46,272 nt of DNA, taken from the NCBI GenBank assembly GCA_018714245.1, contig DVNQ01000125.1, positions 1 through 46,272 on the forward strand, read 5' to 3'. This stretch comes from Candidatus Avilachnospira avicola (GTDB lineage: Bacteria > Bacillota > Clostridia > Lachnospirales > Lachnospiraceae). A program made the position numbers and the translations under genes. Of the stretch, positions 24,346-32,820 are shown one piece after another. The notes beneath the pieces were generated by a model. The model did not search any database and was not told where the DNA came from. It saw only the letters and a list, made by a program, of their open reading frames with translations. Position 1 is the stretch's first letter. The number at the start of each line of letters is the position of its first letter.

Positions 24346-25533
24346 TCATTCTGCATCAGATGTCTCTTCGGTTTCCTCTGCTGCGGTCTCAACAACCTCT
24401 TCTACGATCTCCTCATCATCGCTGTCCGTATATACGGAAACAACATCTTCCTCCTTGGGAGCTTCCTTATGCTCGTGCTCAGGAGCATTGAGAGCCTTGA
24501 TGGAAAGAGAGATCTTCTTGTCTGCGGCATTGAGCTCAGTAACCTTTGCAACGATCTCGTCTCCAACCTTGAGGACATCCGAAGGCTTCTCGACTCTCTC
24601 GCTGGAGATCTGAGAAACATGAAGAAGTGCATCGATGCCGGGCTCAAGATTTACAAAGGCACCGAAATCAGCAAGCCTTGCAACACGGCCCCTGACGATG
24701 TTGCCTACTGCATACTTGGTAAGTGCAAGTACCCAAGGATTCTCATCGGGGAACTTGCGGGTAAGAGCGATCTTATCTCCGTTGATCTCCTTGATCATGA
24801 CTCTGAGTTCCTGTCCGGGCTTGTATACCTTCTTGGGATTCTCAGTCCTTCCCCAGCTCATCTCTGAGATATGAAGAAGTCCGTCAGCTCCTCCAAGATC
24901 CACGAAAGCTCCGAAGTCGGTTATGTTCTTGACTGTTCCGTCAATAACATCGCCTTCCTTGATAGTGGCAAGGAGAGCTTCCTTGGCTGCAGCCTTGCGC
25001 TCAAGGATAAGATGCTTGCGGTCTCCTATGATCCTGTGCTTCTGAGGATTGAACTCGGTGATCACAAACTCGATATCGGTACCTGCGTACTTGGAGAGAT
25101 CTCTCTCAAACATATCGGAAACAAGGCTGGCAGGGATGAAGATCCTTACACCTTCAAATATTACGGAAAGTCCGCCGTTGACCACTCTGTCTACCTTGCC
25201 GGTGATAAGCTCCTTATTTTCAAAAGCTTCCTTGATCCTCTGGTTGCTCTTCTCGGAGATCACATCCCTGTGTGAAAGGGATACAAGGCCTTCACCGTCA
25301 TTGACCTTTCTGACCTTGGCTTCGATCTCATCTCCGGGCTTTACCTCTGCGGTAAGATCCAGGGAGCTGTCTGCTGAATAATCGTTTCTGGTGATTATGC
25401 CATCTGATTTATAGCCGATGTTTACAATGATGTAGTCGGGCTTTACATCGATGACCTTACCGGTAACTACCTCTCCTGTACGTATTGTTTTGAAAGATTC
25501 ATTGAGCATATCTTCAAAACTCATCTCTGACAT
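24346..25533 (-). CDS. rpsA: Ribosomal protein S1-like RNA-binding protein (four S1 domains)
   Basis: A 395-residue protein with four S1 RNA-binding domains, at about residues 17-90, 100-172, 185-256 and 271-342. Domains 3 and 4 carry the clear signature DFGAFVDLGGADGLLHISEMSW and DFGAFVNL..IDALLHVSQIS. A strongly acidic tail of about 44 residues follows. Start 25533 has AGGAGG 9 bases upstream; the ATG at 25551 lies within ispH. It overlaps the end of ispH by 20 bases. In some Clostridia IspH and S1 are a single fused protein; here they are separate but coupled. It probably helps mRNA binding by the ribosome. Confidence 0.9.
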   Translation of the reverse strand: MSEMSFEDMLNESFKTIRTGEVVTGKVIDVKPDYIIVNIGYKSDGIITRNDYSADSSLDLTAEVKPGDEIEAKVRKVNDGEGLVSLSHRDVISEKSNQRIKEAFENKELITGKVDRVVNGGLSVIFEGVRIFIPASLVSDMFERDLSKYAGTDIEFVITEFNPQKHRIIGDRKHLILERKAAAKEALLATIKEGDVIDGTVKNITDFGAFVDLGGADGLLHISEMSWGRTENPKKVYKPGQELRVMIKEINGDKIALTRKFPDENPWVLALTKYAVGNIVRGRVARLADFGAFVNLEPGIDALLHVSQISSERVEKPSDVLKVGDEIVAKVTELNAADKKISLSIKALNAPEHEHKEAPKEEDVVSVYTDSDDEEIVEEVVETAAEETEETSDAE

Positions 25534-26407
25534 ATTTAAAAACCTCCTCAATAATGGTTCTTGGGGTCGACGCCCCAGCCGTTATACCAACGCAACGCAC
25601 AGAATGATCAATAGTTCCCTTAATATCTGTTATGGACTGAATCAGATACGTCCTCTTACATTCAGAAAGACAGATATCATAGAGCTTCCTTGTATTGGAA
25701 GAATTCCTCCCTCCGATAACGAGCATCGCATCACACTTGGATGCCAGGTCAGCTGCTTCGCTCTGCCTTCTTTGTGTAGCATTGCAAATCGTGTCTATAA
25801 CATTTGTATAATAGCTCTTTTTATTCAAAATATCAACTATATCTTGAAATTTTGCGGTGCTCTGGGTAGTCTGCGAAACAAATGTGAGCCGCTCTCCCTC
25901 CGGAAGTTCAAAAGCAGCCGCTGAGTCAGTATCATTGAAGACCTCTGCATCCCCATTTATCTGTCCGAGAATGCCCTTTACCTCCGGATGATCCGGATCT
26001 CCGCATATGGCTATCCTGTCTCCCATCGCATGCCTCTCCGTAACGATGTCATGTATCCTTTTTACATGGGGGCAGGTGGCATCTATGATCTCTGCTTTGG
26101 GAGCAAACCTCTTTATCGATTCAAATATCTCCCTGGGAGCTCCGTGGGCCCTGATGATGATGACTGCATCTGCGAGTTTTCCTGAAGACAGTAGATCCAT
26201 GAGCATCTCCCTGTCCTCTATTACGCCGACTCCCCTCATCTTGAGTTCATCCACCACGGTCTCATTATGAACGATGGGCCCGTAGGTATATATGTCTCTT
26301 TTTCCAGCACCTGATTCTGCGGCATCATCCACTGCCTTATATACAAGCTCCACGGCCCGTTTTACCCCGTAACAGAATCCTGCCGTCTTTGCAAGCCTGA
26401 CCTCCAT
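25514..26407 (-). CDS. ispH: 4-hydroxy-3-methylbut-2-enyl diphosphate reductase
   Basis: The last enzyme of the MEP isoprenoid pathway, which yields IPP and DMAPP. The 297-residue protein has the three conserved iron-sulfur cysteines: Cys12 (GFCYGVKRA), Cys112 (DATCPHV) and Cys208 (DTICNATQRRQ). The substrate-binding motifs IVHNETVV, IIRAHGAP, VSQTT and VIGGRNSSNTRKL are present. Its ATG overlaps the stop of cmk, and its end overlaps the S1 gene by 20 bases, indicating tight translational coupling. Confidence 0.96.
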   Translation of the reverse strand: MEVRLAKTAGFCYGVKRAVELVYKAVDDAAESGAGKRDIYTYGPIVHNETVVDELKMRGVGVIEDREMLMDLLSSGKLADAVIIIRAHGAPREIFESIKRFAPKAEIIDATCPHVKRIHDIVTERHAMGDRIAICGDPDHPEVKGILGQINGDAEVFNDTDSAAAFELPEGERLTFVSQTTQSTAKFQDIVDILNKKSYYTNVIDTICNATQRRQSEAADLASKCDAMLVIGGRNSSNTRKLYDICLSECKRTYLIQSITDIKGTIDHSVRCVGITAGASTPRTIIEEVFKYVRDEF

Positions 26408-27087
26408 CAGATCAGCTTCCTTTCTTTCAGCATATTGATTATGGCCTCCAGAGCTTCCTCCTCAGTCAGATCAGATGTGTCCAGAAGCACGGCATCCTCT
26501 GCCTTCATAAGCGGAGCATTTTCCCTGTGGGAATCCCTGTAATCCCTCTCCCTCATATCCTCCTCAATGGAAGAAAGAGTAGCCCCGCAGAGCTTGCCCT
26601 GCATGAGAAGCTGGTCATATCTTCGCTTTGCCCTGACTTCCGGCCTTGCAGTCACGTATACCTTGAGCTGGGCATCCGGAAGTATGACCGTGCCTATGTC
26701 ACGGCCATCCATGATGGCATTTCTGTAAGCCGCCATGCTTCTCTGTATGTCCAGAAGCTTCTCCCTGACTTTTTTGTACTGGGAGGTGACTGAAGCTGCC
26801 CTGGATACCTCTTCGGTACGTAACAGGGACGTCACATTTTCCCCGTTAAGATACATCTGCTGCTGTCCATCCTCATAACCCGTATCTATGCTGCAGGAAG
26901 AAAGCACGCTGCATACCGCTTCCTCATCATCCGTATTGATCCCGCACCTGAGGAAATATACTGCCAGGGTACGGTACATTGCCCCTGTATCTATGTATGT
27001 AAAGCCAAGTCTTCCTGCAAGAGCCTTTGCTATGGTGGACTTTCCCACTCCCGAAGGCCCGTCAAGCGCTATGTTTATATATCCCAT
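26407..27087 (-). CDS. cmk: Cytidylate kinase
   Basis: Phosphorylates CMP and dCMP; 226 residues. The P-loop GPSGVGKSTIAKALA lies at residues 10-24, followed by YIDTGAMYR, the CMP-binding insert, DGRDIGTVILPDA and the lid region RAKRRYDQL. The typical Cmk C-terminus RDYRDSHRENAPL..EDAVLLDTSDLT is intact. GAGGG lies 10 bases before the ATG at 27087. It is followed by ispH with overlapping stop/start codons. A 7-bp hairpin (27109-27137) sits between it and the upstream UPF0210 gene. Confidence 0.96.
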   Translation of the reverse strand: MGYINIALDGPSGVGKSTIAKALAGRLGFTYIDTGAMYRTLAVYFLRCGINTDDEEAVCSVLSSCSIDTGYEDGQQQMYLNGENVTSLLRTEEVSRAASVTSQYKKVREKLLDIQRSMAAYRNAIMDGRDIGTVILPDAQLKVYVTARPEVRAKRRYDQLLMQGKLCGATLSSIEEDMRERDYRDSHRENAPLMKAEDAVLLDTSDLTEEEALEAIINMLKERKLI

Positions 27088-27138
27088 GTCAAAATTACCC
27101 TCTATTCAGCGATCTGCGCAGTTTTCCTGAAGATCGCA

Positions 27139-28503
27139 TCAGTTCTTGAAGCTGTGTATGGGAGCAGGTATCCTTCCCTTCCTGCTTATGAATCCCTCAC
27201 AGGAGAATCTGTTTACCGGCATGACCGGAGCATATCCAAAAAGTCCTCCGAATTCGACTCTGTCCCCCACATCCTTTCCGATGGCAGGGATAAGCCTGAC
27301 GGCCGTAGTCTTCTGATTTATCATGCCTATGGCGGCCTCATCGGCTATGATTCCTGATATGGTGGATGCTGATGTATCACCTGGAACCGCGATCATGTCA
27401 AGACCGACGGAACATACGCAGGTCATGGCTTCCAGCTTTTCAAGCGACAGGGATCCTCTCACTACCGCATCTATCATGCCCTGATCCTCACTTACCGGTA
27501 TGAAGGCTCCGCTCAGCCCTCCCACATAAGAAGAGGCCATGATACCTCCCTTTTTGACCTGATCGTTGAGAAGGGCCAGGGCTGCGGTAGTTCCCGGAGC
27601 TCCCGCGGATTCCAGTCCCATGGCTTCAAGTATCTCCGCCACGCTGTCTCCTACCGCAGGCGTGGGTGCCAGTGAAAGATCGATGATGCCGAAAGGTATC
27701 CCAAGCCGTTCCGAAGCCTCCTTTGCAACCAGCTGTCCCACTCTGGTGATCTTGAAAGCGGTTTTCTTCACCGTCTCACAAAGCACTTCAAAGCTCTCTC
27801 CCCTGCAGGATTCAAGAGCAGTCTTTACTACTCCCGGGCCGCTTACGCCAACATTTATCACTGCATCCGGTTCGCTAGGGCCGTGGAAGGCTCCTGCCAT
27901 GAAGGGATTATCGTCCGGAGCATTGCAGAAGACCACCAGCTTTGCGCAGTGGGGAAATTCATCCTCTTCCGTATTTTCCGCGATCTCCTTTATGATCTCT
28001 CCCATAAGCCTGACCGCATCCATATTTATGCCGGTCTTGGTGGATCCCACATTGACCGATGAACATACCCTCTCGGTGGCAGGCAGGGCATAAGGCAGGG
28101 ATCTGATCAGCATCTCGTCTGCAGTAGTCATCCCCTTGGATACCAGGGCAGAAAAACCTCCGATATAATTGACCCCTACTTCTTTTGCAGCATCATCCAT
28201 GGCCCTGGCGATCTTTACAAAGTCTTCAGTTCCGGATGCGCAGGAAGCAGCTATCAGGGAGATCGGCGTTACGGATATCCTTTTATTTACTATCGGGACT
28301 CCATAGTCCTTTTCTATCTGTTCCCCGCAGCTCACAAGATCCTTTGCGGTAAGACATATCTTATTGTAGATGTTGCTGCAAAGCTCATCTATATTGCCGG
28401 CAGCACAGTCCAGGAGGCTTATGCCCATCGTTATGGTGCGTACATCCAGATTTTCCTGTTCGATCATCTGGTTGGTTTCATGTACTTCATAGATATTTAT
28501 CAT
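27139..28503 (-). CDS. UPF0210 / PFL family protein (DUF711)
   Basis: A 454-residue protein of the DUF711/UPF0210 family. Recognisable segments are [30 protein letters not shown], the glycine-rich [34 protein letters not shown] and [26 protein letters not shown]. Its length is the family's usual one. The family is structurally linked to pyruvate-formate-lyase-like folds, but no reaction is established; no glycyl-radical motif is visible. AAGGAGG lies 6 bases before ATG 28503. Directly downstream of the ACT protein (12 bases), a pairing that recurs in many bacteria. Confidence 0.9.
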   Translation of the reverse strand: MINIYEVHETNQMIEQENLDVRTITMGISLLDCAAGNIDELCSNIYNKICLTAKDLVSCGEQIEKDYGVPIVNKRISVTPISLIAASCASGTEDFVKIARAMDDAAKEVGVNYIGGFSALVSKGMTTADEMLIRSLPYALPATERVCSSVNVGSTKTGINMDAVRLMGEIIKEIAENTEEDEFPHCAKLVVFCNAPDDNPFMAGAFHGPSEPDAVINVGVSGPGVVKTALESCRGESFEVLCETVKKTAFKITRVGQLVAKEASERLGIPFGIIDLSLAPTPAVGDSVAEILEAMGLESAGAPGTTAALALLNDQVKKGGIMASSYVGGLSGAFIPVSEDQGMIDAVVRGSLSLEKLEAMTCVCSVGLDMIAVPGDTSASTISGIIADEAAIGMINQKTTAVRLIPAIGKDVGDRVEFGGLFGYAPVMPVNRFSCEGFISRKGRIPAPIHSFKN

Positions 28504-28515
28504 ATCTCCTCCTTA

Positions 28516-28788
28516 TCAGATCCTGTGCATGGAGGTAAATATCTCCTCACGCTGGCATTTTACGTCCACATGTTTTTCTTCTCCAACCGCATAAAGGCCG
28601 TCGGAAAGCTCATCAAAGCTTATGTCCGACGCGCTCACATCCACTATCATCATCATATTGAATATCCCCTGGAGTATGGTCTGGGAAATATCAAGTATGT
28701 TTATGTTATGCTCAGCAAGATAAGTACATATGCCTGCTATGATACCCACCGTATCCTTTCCTACTACAGTAATTATTGCTCTGTTCAT
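28516..28788 (-). CDS. UPF0237 ACT domain protein
   Basis: A 90-residue single ACT domain (ITVVGKDTVGIIAGICTYLAEHNINILDISQTI), which normally binds an amino acid or similar small ligand. Start 28788 is chosen because GGAGG lies 7 bases before it and the ACT fold starts there; the ATG at 28845 would overlap the promoter. Forms a two-gene unit with the UPF0210 gene and heads the transcript leading to cmk, ispH and S1. A regulatory or sensor role for the UPF0210 protein is inferred from this constant pairing. Confidence 0.9.
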   Translation of the reverse strand: MNRAIITVVGKDTVGIIAGICTYLAEHNINILDISQTILQGIFNMMMIVDVSASDISFDELSDGLYAVGEEKHVDVKCQREEIFTSMHRI

Positions 28789-28816
28789 ATTCTGACCTCC
28801 GGAATTATTTTCAATA

Positions 28817-28845
28817 ACAATACCATGCATCGGCTCATATCTCAA
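28817..28845 (-). promoter_or_regulatory. Promoter of the UPF0237-UPF0210-cmk-ispH-S1 operon
   Basis: TTGAGA (28840-28845) and TATTGT (28817-28822) on the minus strand are 17 bases apart. The -10 has two mismatches. Confidence 0.55.
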
Positions 28846-28866
28846 TAGTCCATTACTGAGCCTATG

Positions 28867-28899
28867 AAAAAGGCACCCTGGCCATAGGCCATAGGTGCC
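28867..28899 (-). terminator. Intrinsic terminator after rpsO
   Basis: GGCACC (28894-28899 side) pairs with GGTGCC (28872-28877 side), enclosing an inner GGCC/GGCC pair, and five T follow on the minus strand (28867-28871). Confidence 0.8.
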
Positions 28900-28920
28900 A
28901 TATCCTAAGCTTCTTCGGTC

Positions 28921-29187
28921 TTACTTTCTGATGCCAAGTCTCTGGATCAGGCTTCTGTATCCCTCAAGGTTCTTCTTTGCATAGTAATCAAGAAGTCCCC
29001 TTCTGCGTCCGACCATCATAAGAAGTCCTCTTCTTGAATGGTGATCCTTGGGGTTCTGCTTAAGGTGCTCTGTGAGCTCATTGATCCTCTCGGTAAGGAC
29101 AGCGATCTGAACCTCAGGTGATCCTGTGTCATGCTCGTTACGACCGAACTCCTTCATGAGCTCCTGCTTCTTTTCCTTTGAAATCAT
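28921..29187 (-). CDS. rpsO: 30S ribosomal protein S15
   Basis: An 88-residue primary 16S rRNA-binding protein. The family signature is complete: [55 protein letters not shown] and a C-terminal [15 protein letters not shown] lies 9 bases before ATG 29187. It is a single-gene transcript with its own promoter and terminator and a leader of roughly 95 bases. S15 often represses its own translation by binding such a leader. Confidence 0.98.
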   Translation of the reverse strand: MISKEKKQELMKEFGRNEHDTGSPEVQIAVLTERINELTEHLKQNPKDHHSRRGLLMMVGRRRGLLDYYAKKNLEGYRSLIQRLGIRK

Positions 29188-29291
29188 TGTAAATATCCTC
29201 CTTAATGCGGCCTAAGCCTTACTTACCTCCGACTGAGCAGATGCAGGAGTCGCAAACTGCCGGGCCGTGGCGTTCATATCAAAACAGGAGC

Positions 29292-29320
29292 ATTTTACCA
29301 TCTGAAGATGGAAAAAGCAA
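29292..29320 (-). promoter_or_regulatory. Promoter of rpsO
   Basis: TTGCTT (29315-29320) and TAAAAT (29292-29297) on the minus strand with a 17-base spacer. The predicted leader contains short complementary segments (CGACT/AGTCG) near GGAGG that might form the S15-binding structure. Confidence 0.7.
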
Positions 29321-29362
29321 GCGAAAATTCCCATCAGCAGCCATGTTCCAATGTATCCCTCA

Positions 29363-30298
29363 TCATCCATGCTCCAATACATCTTTCATGCTCTTTCCGC
29401 CATGATCCGTATCAAATTCCCTGAGGAATATGAGTATCAGTTCCCTGACCTCCTCTGTTATGCTAAGGCTGTCACTCAGTACTATGCACAGCGTATAGTA
29501 TGCCTCCGGCCTTATAGGCATATGAGCAAACTCATCCCCGGATTCTATAAAGCCCTCCGGCAGTATGCCGTAGGCAAACTGACGATTCAGAAGCTCCTTG
29601 AGATGTCTGTAGGAGGCAGTATAGCAGAGCGTATCCGGTTCAAGACCGGCGCATCTCAGATAATACATATCGGCACCGCTTAATCCCGTAAATGGCGAGG
29701 AGATATAGCCTATGCCTCTTAGCTTCCTGATGATCTCTTCATACTGCAGATCTGAGGGTTCTTTTCCTGCCACCCAGGAAGGAAATGCCAGATGCAGTAT
29801 CTCTTTCTGTATTGGTATGCTGTCAAGGGAAGAGGCCTTTATGCCGGAGGCGATGATAAAAGCCATATCCGCATTGCCGTGGATCACCTCGTCCCTGGCT
29901 GAACTCTCATTTACTACTACGGCTTCAAGCTTTATATATGGAAATGCCGTTTCAAAGCCCCTCTTTATTCTGGCATTGAAAAATGACAGAAAATCCTTAT
30001 TGAGGGCAAGCCTTATGGTGAAACTTTCAATTTCCCCGGAGCCCATGGCGCAGATCCTGCTCAAGGCATCCTGCTTCAGCTTCAGCATCTGCCTGGCCCC
30101 GGAAAGATATATATTTCCATCTGCCGTGGGGATGACTCCACCGCCCGACCGCCTGAAAAGCCTTGTGCCCAGTTCTCCCTCCAGCTGCTTTATCTGCTGG
30201 CTCAGCGCTGAAGGAGAGATATAAAGTTCCTTTGATGCTCCTGATATGCTCCTGTGCTTTTCAATGCACAGCATATATTCAAGCTGCCTGGTATCCAT
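29363..30298 (-). CDS. LysR family transcriptional regulator
   Basis: A 311-residue regulator. The N-terminal winged helix-turn-helix reads LEYMLCIEKHRSISGASKEL, YISPSALSQQIKQLEGELG, then TRLFRRSGGGVIPTADG. The C-terminal co-inducer domain starts near residue 90. Start 30298 is chosen because AAGGAG lies 9 bases upstream and the fold begins at MDTRQLEYML; the longer frame from 30343 lies in the preceding gene. It begins one base after the stop codon of a second LysR gene. Its target is unknown; the neighbouring permease and hydrolase are candidates. Confidence 0.9.
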   Translation of the reverse strand: MDTRQLEYMLCIEKHRSISGASKELYISPSALSQQIKQLEGELGTRLFRRSGGGVIPTADGNIYLSGARQMLKLKQDALSRICAMGSGEIESFTIRLALNKDFLSFFNARIKRGFETAFPYIKLEAVVVNESSARDEVIHGNADMAFIIASGIKASSLDSIPIQKEILHLAFPSWVAGKEPSDLQYEEIIRKLRGIGYISSPFTGLSGADMYYLRCAGLEPDTLCYTASYRHLKELLNRQFAYGILPEGFIESGDEFAHMPIRPEAYYTLCIVLSDSLSITEEVRELILIFLREFDTDHGGKSMKDVLEHG

Positions 30299-30299
30299 A

Positions 30300-31274
30300 T
30301 CAGTTTTCTCCTTCGGATTCGAGCATGCGTCTTGAAGCTTCATTGAGATAAATGAAATCCTCCCTTTCCCTGAGGACTTCCTTTAAAAGTCTCCTTATCA
30401 CCAGGCTTTCCACCTCATCAGGATCCTTACGGTCTCTTAGGCGTATGCCATAATATATGCATGGATGTGACTCCATCAGAAATATACGGCATCTTGAGAT
30501 ATCAGCACCCGATGCGGCATTGAGCGTCAGAAATGCCGCGCCGAAGCCTCCGGCAGCAAGTTCCATAGCCACATAAGGGTTATCAGAACGATAGCTTACA
30601 TGCGGCATGTATCCGGCTTCGCTGAAGGCTCTGTCTACCAGCCCCCTGAGGACACTCCGTCCCTCTGGCAGTACAAAGGGCTGATCCCTGAGTTCCTCAA
30701 GGGGAAGCAGCTTATGCTCTTTGTTGTTTTCAAGGACCGGGAAGTTAAGGTTGAAAACTCTGGGGACAAGTATACAGACCTCGCATCTCATAAATACAAA
30801 GCCTGACTCAGGAGTATCCGGAGAATCTGCAGAGCCTATTATGGCCATATCAAGCTCTCCTGCGTCCAGCTGGTTTGAAAGGTCCAGGCTTACCGCATCC
30901 TTTATGCTTATGTCTATATTTTTTATGCTGCTGTACAGGGACGGAACTATCCTGGCTGCCAGCCGATCATAGTACTGATTCGGAACGCCTATCCTTACTC
31001 TCCTTATGCTGTCAGGATCAGGCCTCATGATCCTGCTGTAGGTCTGGTCCCTGACCTTCAGCATCCTTGAGGCTGCAGTGATATAAACATTGCCTGCAGG
31101 TGTGGGGATCATCCTATTTCCATAAGGTATAAAAAGTTTTGTCCCCAGCGCCTGCTCTTCATTAGCCAGAAACTGACTGAGAGCGGGCTGAGACACTCCC
31201 AGATGTCTTGCAGCCCCTGACAGGCTTCCCCATCTTCCTATCTCCACCATATATCTCAGCTGTCTGTCCTGCAT
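30300..31274 (-). CDS. LysR family transcriptional regulator
   Basis: A 324-residue regulator, divergent from the permease gene at 31463. Helix-turn-helix: YMVEIGRWGSLSGAARHLGV, SQPALSQFLANEEQALGTKL, then IPTPAGNVYI. The effector domain begins about residue 92 (RVRIGVPNQYYDRLAARIVP). AGGAGG lies 6 bases before ATG 31274. Its position makes it the likely regulator of the permease and hydrolase. It shares with the downstream LysR a similar layout (IPTPAGNVYITAASRMLKV versus IPTADGNIYLSGARQMLKL), suggesting the pair arose by duplication. Confidence 0.92.
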   Translation of the reverse strand: MQDRQLRYMVEIGRWGSLSGAARHLGVSQPALSQFLANEEQALGTKLFIPYGNRMIPTPAGNVYITAASRMLKVRDQTYSRIMRPDPDSIRRVRIGVPNQYYDRLAARIVPSLYSSIKNIDISIKDAVSLDLSNQLDAGELDMAIIGSADSPDTPESGFVFMRCEVCILVPRVFNLNFPVLENNKEHKLLPLEELRDQPFVLPEGRSVLRGLVDRAFSEAGYMPHVSYRSDNPYVAMELAAGGFGAAFLTLNAASGADISRCRIFLMESHPCIYYGIRLRDRKDPDEVESLVIRRLLKEVLREREDFIYLNEASRRMLESEGEN

Positions 31275-31370
31275 AGATTTCCTCCTGCGAAGATCCGCTT
31301 AACTTCCCATTATTTCATTTCTATAACCACTCAATGGTATAAGTTTTACTTAAAATATATATAAATTATA

Positions 31371-31392
31371 CATGTTTGTCTATGGAAACATG
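31371..31392. promoter_or_regulatory. Inverted repeat CATGTTT-N8-AAACATG overlapping the permease -35
   Basis: A perfect 7-bp inverted repeat (31371-31377 and 31386-31392) covers the -35 hexamer of the permease promoter. Its size suits a LysR-type or other dimeric regulator. Binding is inferred only from position. Confidence 0.5.
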
Positions 31393-31404
31393 CTGGTATA
31401 CAAT
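31376..31404 (+). promoter_or_regulatory. Promoter of the permease-hydrolase operon
   Basis: TTGTCT (31376-31381) and TACAAT (31399-31404) are 17 bases apart, 59 bases before the start codon. Confidence 0.7.
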
Positions 31405-31462
31405 AAAAATCACTAAACCCGGGAAAGTAACGAAGAAAAAAGCTTTTTGAAAGGAGAACAAA

Positions 31463-32755
31463 ATGACGACAGATATGATCATCGTACTGGCTCTGCTGGT
31501 ATTTGTCGTAACTGCTCTTTTGACTCATATCGTGCCCTATGGTGTAGCCGGAATGATATGCTGCGTAACCCTTGTCCTTACAGGAGTTTTTACCATTGAG
31601 GAGTCTTTCGCCAGCATGGCAAGCGGCAACTGTATCATGGTCGCATGTATGATAGTGGTAGCATCAGCTCTTGGCAAGCTCAGCTTCATAAAAAAGCTTC
31701 AGGCCAGGGTCAACAGCATGAAGGGAAACCGGCAGATGCTGGTAATAGTCATTATATTTGCATTTACCATACTGCTTTCCCAGTTCATGGGCTCTACAGC
31801 CTGTCTTTCAATCATGGTACTGCTTGTACAGACCCTTGATCCAGACAGTGATCTCAATCCAGGCAGGGTTTTCTTTGCAGTTGCAGTCATGAACTGCCTC
31901 TGGGTATCCAGGATCCCCATAGGCATGGGTGTAGCCATGACAGGCATCATCAACTCCCTGTATTCCGGAATGGTCCCCGCAGAAGATCTGCTTTCGGTAG
32001 CAGACTTCCTGAAGGTAGGCATCATACCCTCCATCATAGGAACTGTATACTGTCTGCTGTTTTATAAGTTCCTGCCCAAGACAGTCATGAATGAAGCTGC
32101 CGCTCCCGCCGCAGCTGCAGGAAAGGACGAACAGCCCATATCCGCTCTTCAGGAAGGTATCATCTGGCTGGTATTTGCAGCTGTTACCATAGGTTTCATG
32201 TTCCAGGATCAGCTTGGAAGTGATGTATCAAACATCATTCCTGCTGCAGGCGTGCTGGTTATGATACTCTTCAAGGTGCTTCCCGTTAAGCAGGTCACTG
32301 CCACTCTTGCCTCTGACATGATATTCATGGTCATCGGAATGCAGACCATGTCCTCTGCCCTGACTGCTACCGGCGTGGACGGTCTTATAGGCCAGCTGGT
32401 ACTTAAGATCCTCGGCGGAAATCCCAGCGGTTTCATGGTCATAACAGTTTTCTGTCTTGTAGCTACAGTCATGACCAACTTCATGAACAACATGGGTACC
32501 ATGGCAGTGCTTATACCCATAGCAGCTTCCACAGCCATGGCAGGCGGATTCAATGTACAGAACGTAGTGCTGGTAGTTGCAGCATCCGCTTGGATGATGG
32601 CCTTTGTACTCCCCACCGGAAGCTCTGCAGCCATCATGGGCTTCGGCATGGGAAATCACAACCCGTTAAAGACCATGAGATTTTCCCTGCCTCTTATAGC
32701 CATACTTGTTGTCAGTCTTATCATCTGTTCAAATATTTTCTATCCGATAGTGTGA
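31463..32755 (+). CDS. SLC13/DASS-type anion permease
   Basis: A 430-residue integral membrane protein with about 10-12 hydrophobic segments, of the divalent-anion:Na+ symporter / ion-transporter superfamily. Recognisable parts are the two hairpin-type motifs, FMGSTACLSIMVLLVQTL in the first half and TNFMNNMGTMAVLIPIAAS in the second, the latter matching the SNT-like substrate/Na+ site region. The mid-protein loop carries an Ala-rich stretch (NEAAAPAAAAGKDEQ). Substrate is probably a dicarboxylate or other organic anion but cannot be read from sequence. AAGGAG lies 6 bases before ATG 31463. It is followed 65 bases later by the hydrolase. Confidence 0.85.
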   Translation: MTTDMIIVLALLVFVVTALLTHIVPYGVAGMICCVTLVLTGVFTIEESFASMASGNCIMVACMIVVASALGKLSFIKKLQARVNSMKGNRQMLVIVIIFAFTILLSQFMGSTACLSIMVLLVQTLDPDSDLNPGRVFFAVAVMNCLWVSRIPIGMGVAMTGIINSLYSGMVPAEDLLSVADFLKVGIIPSIIGTVYCLLFYKFLPKTVMNEAAAPAAAAGKDEQPISALQEGIIWLVFAAVTIGFMFQDQLGSDVSNIIPAAGVLVMILFKVLPVKQVTATLASDMIFMVIGMQTMSSALTATGVDGLIGQLVLKILGGNPSGFMVITVFCLVATVMTNFMNNMGTMAVLIPIAASTAMAGGFNVQNVVLVVAASAWMMAFVLPTGSSAAIMGFGMGNHNPLKTMRFSLPLIAILVVSLIICSNIFYPIV

Positions 32756-32820
32756 TAAGGCACATTCCACACCATACATGATACAGTATAAAATAATGCA
32801 TTTATAAGGAGGATATTGAT

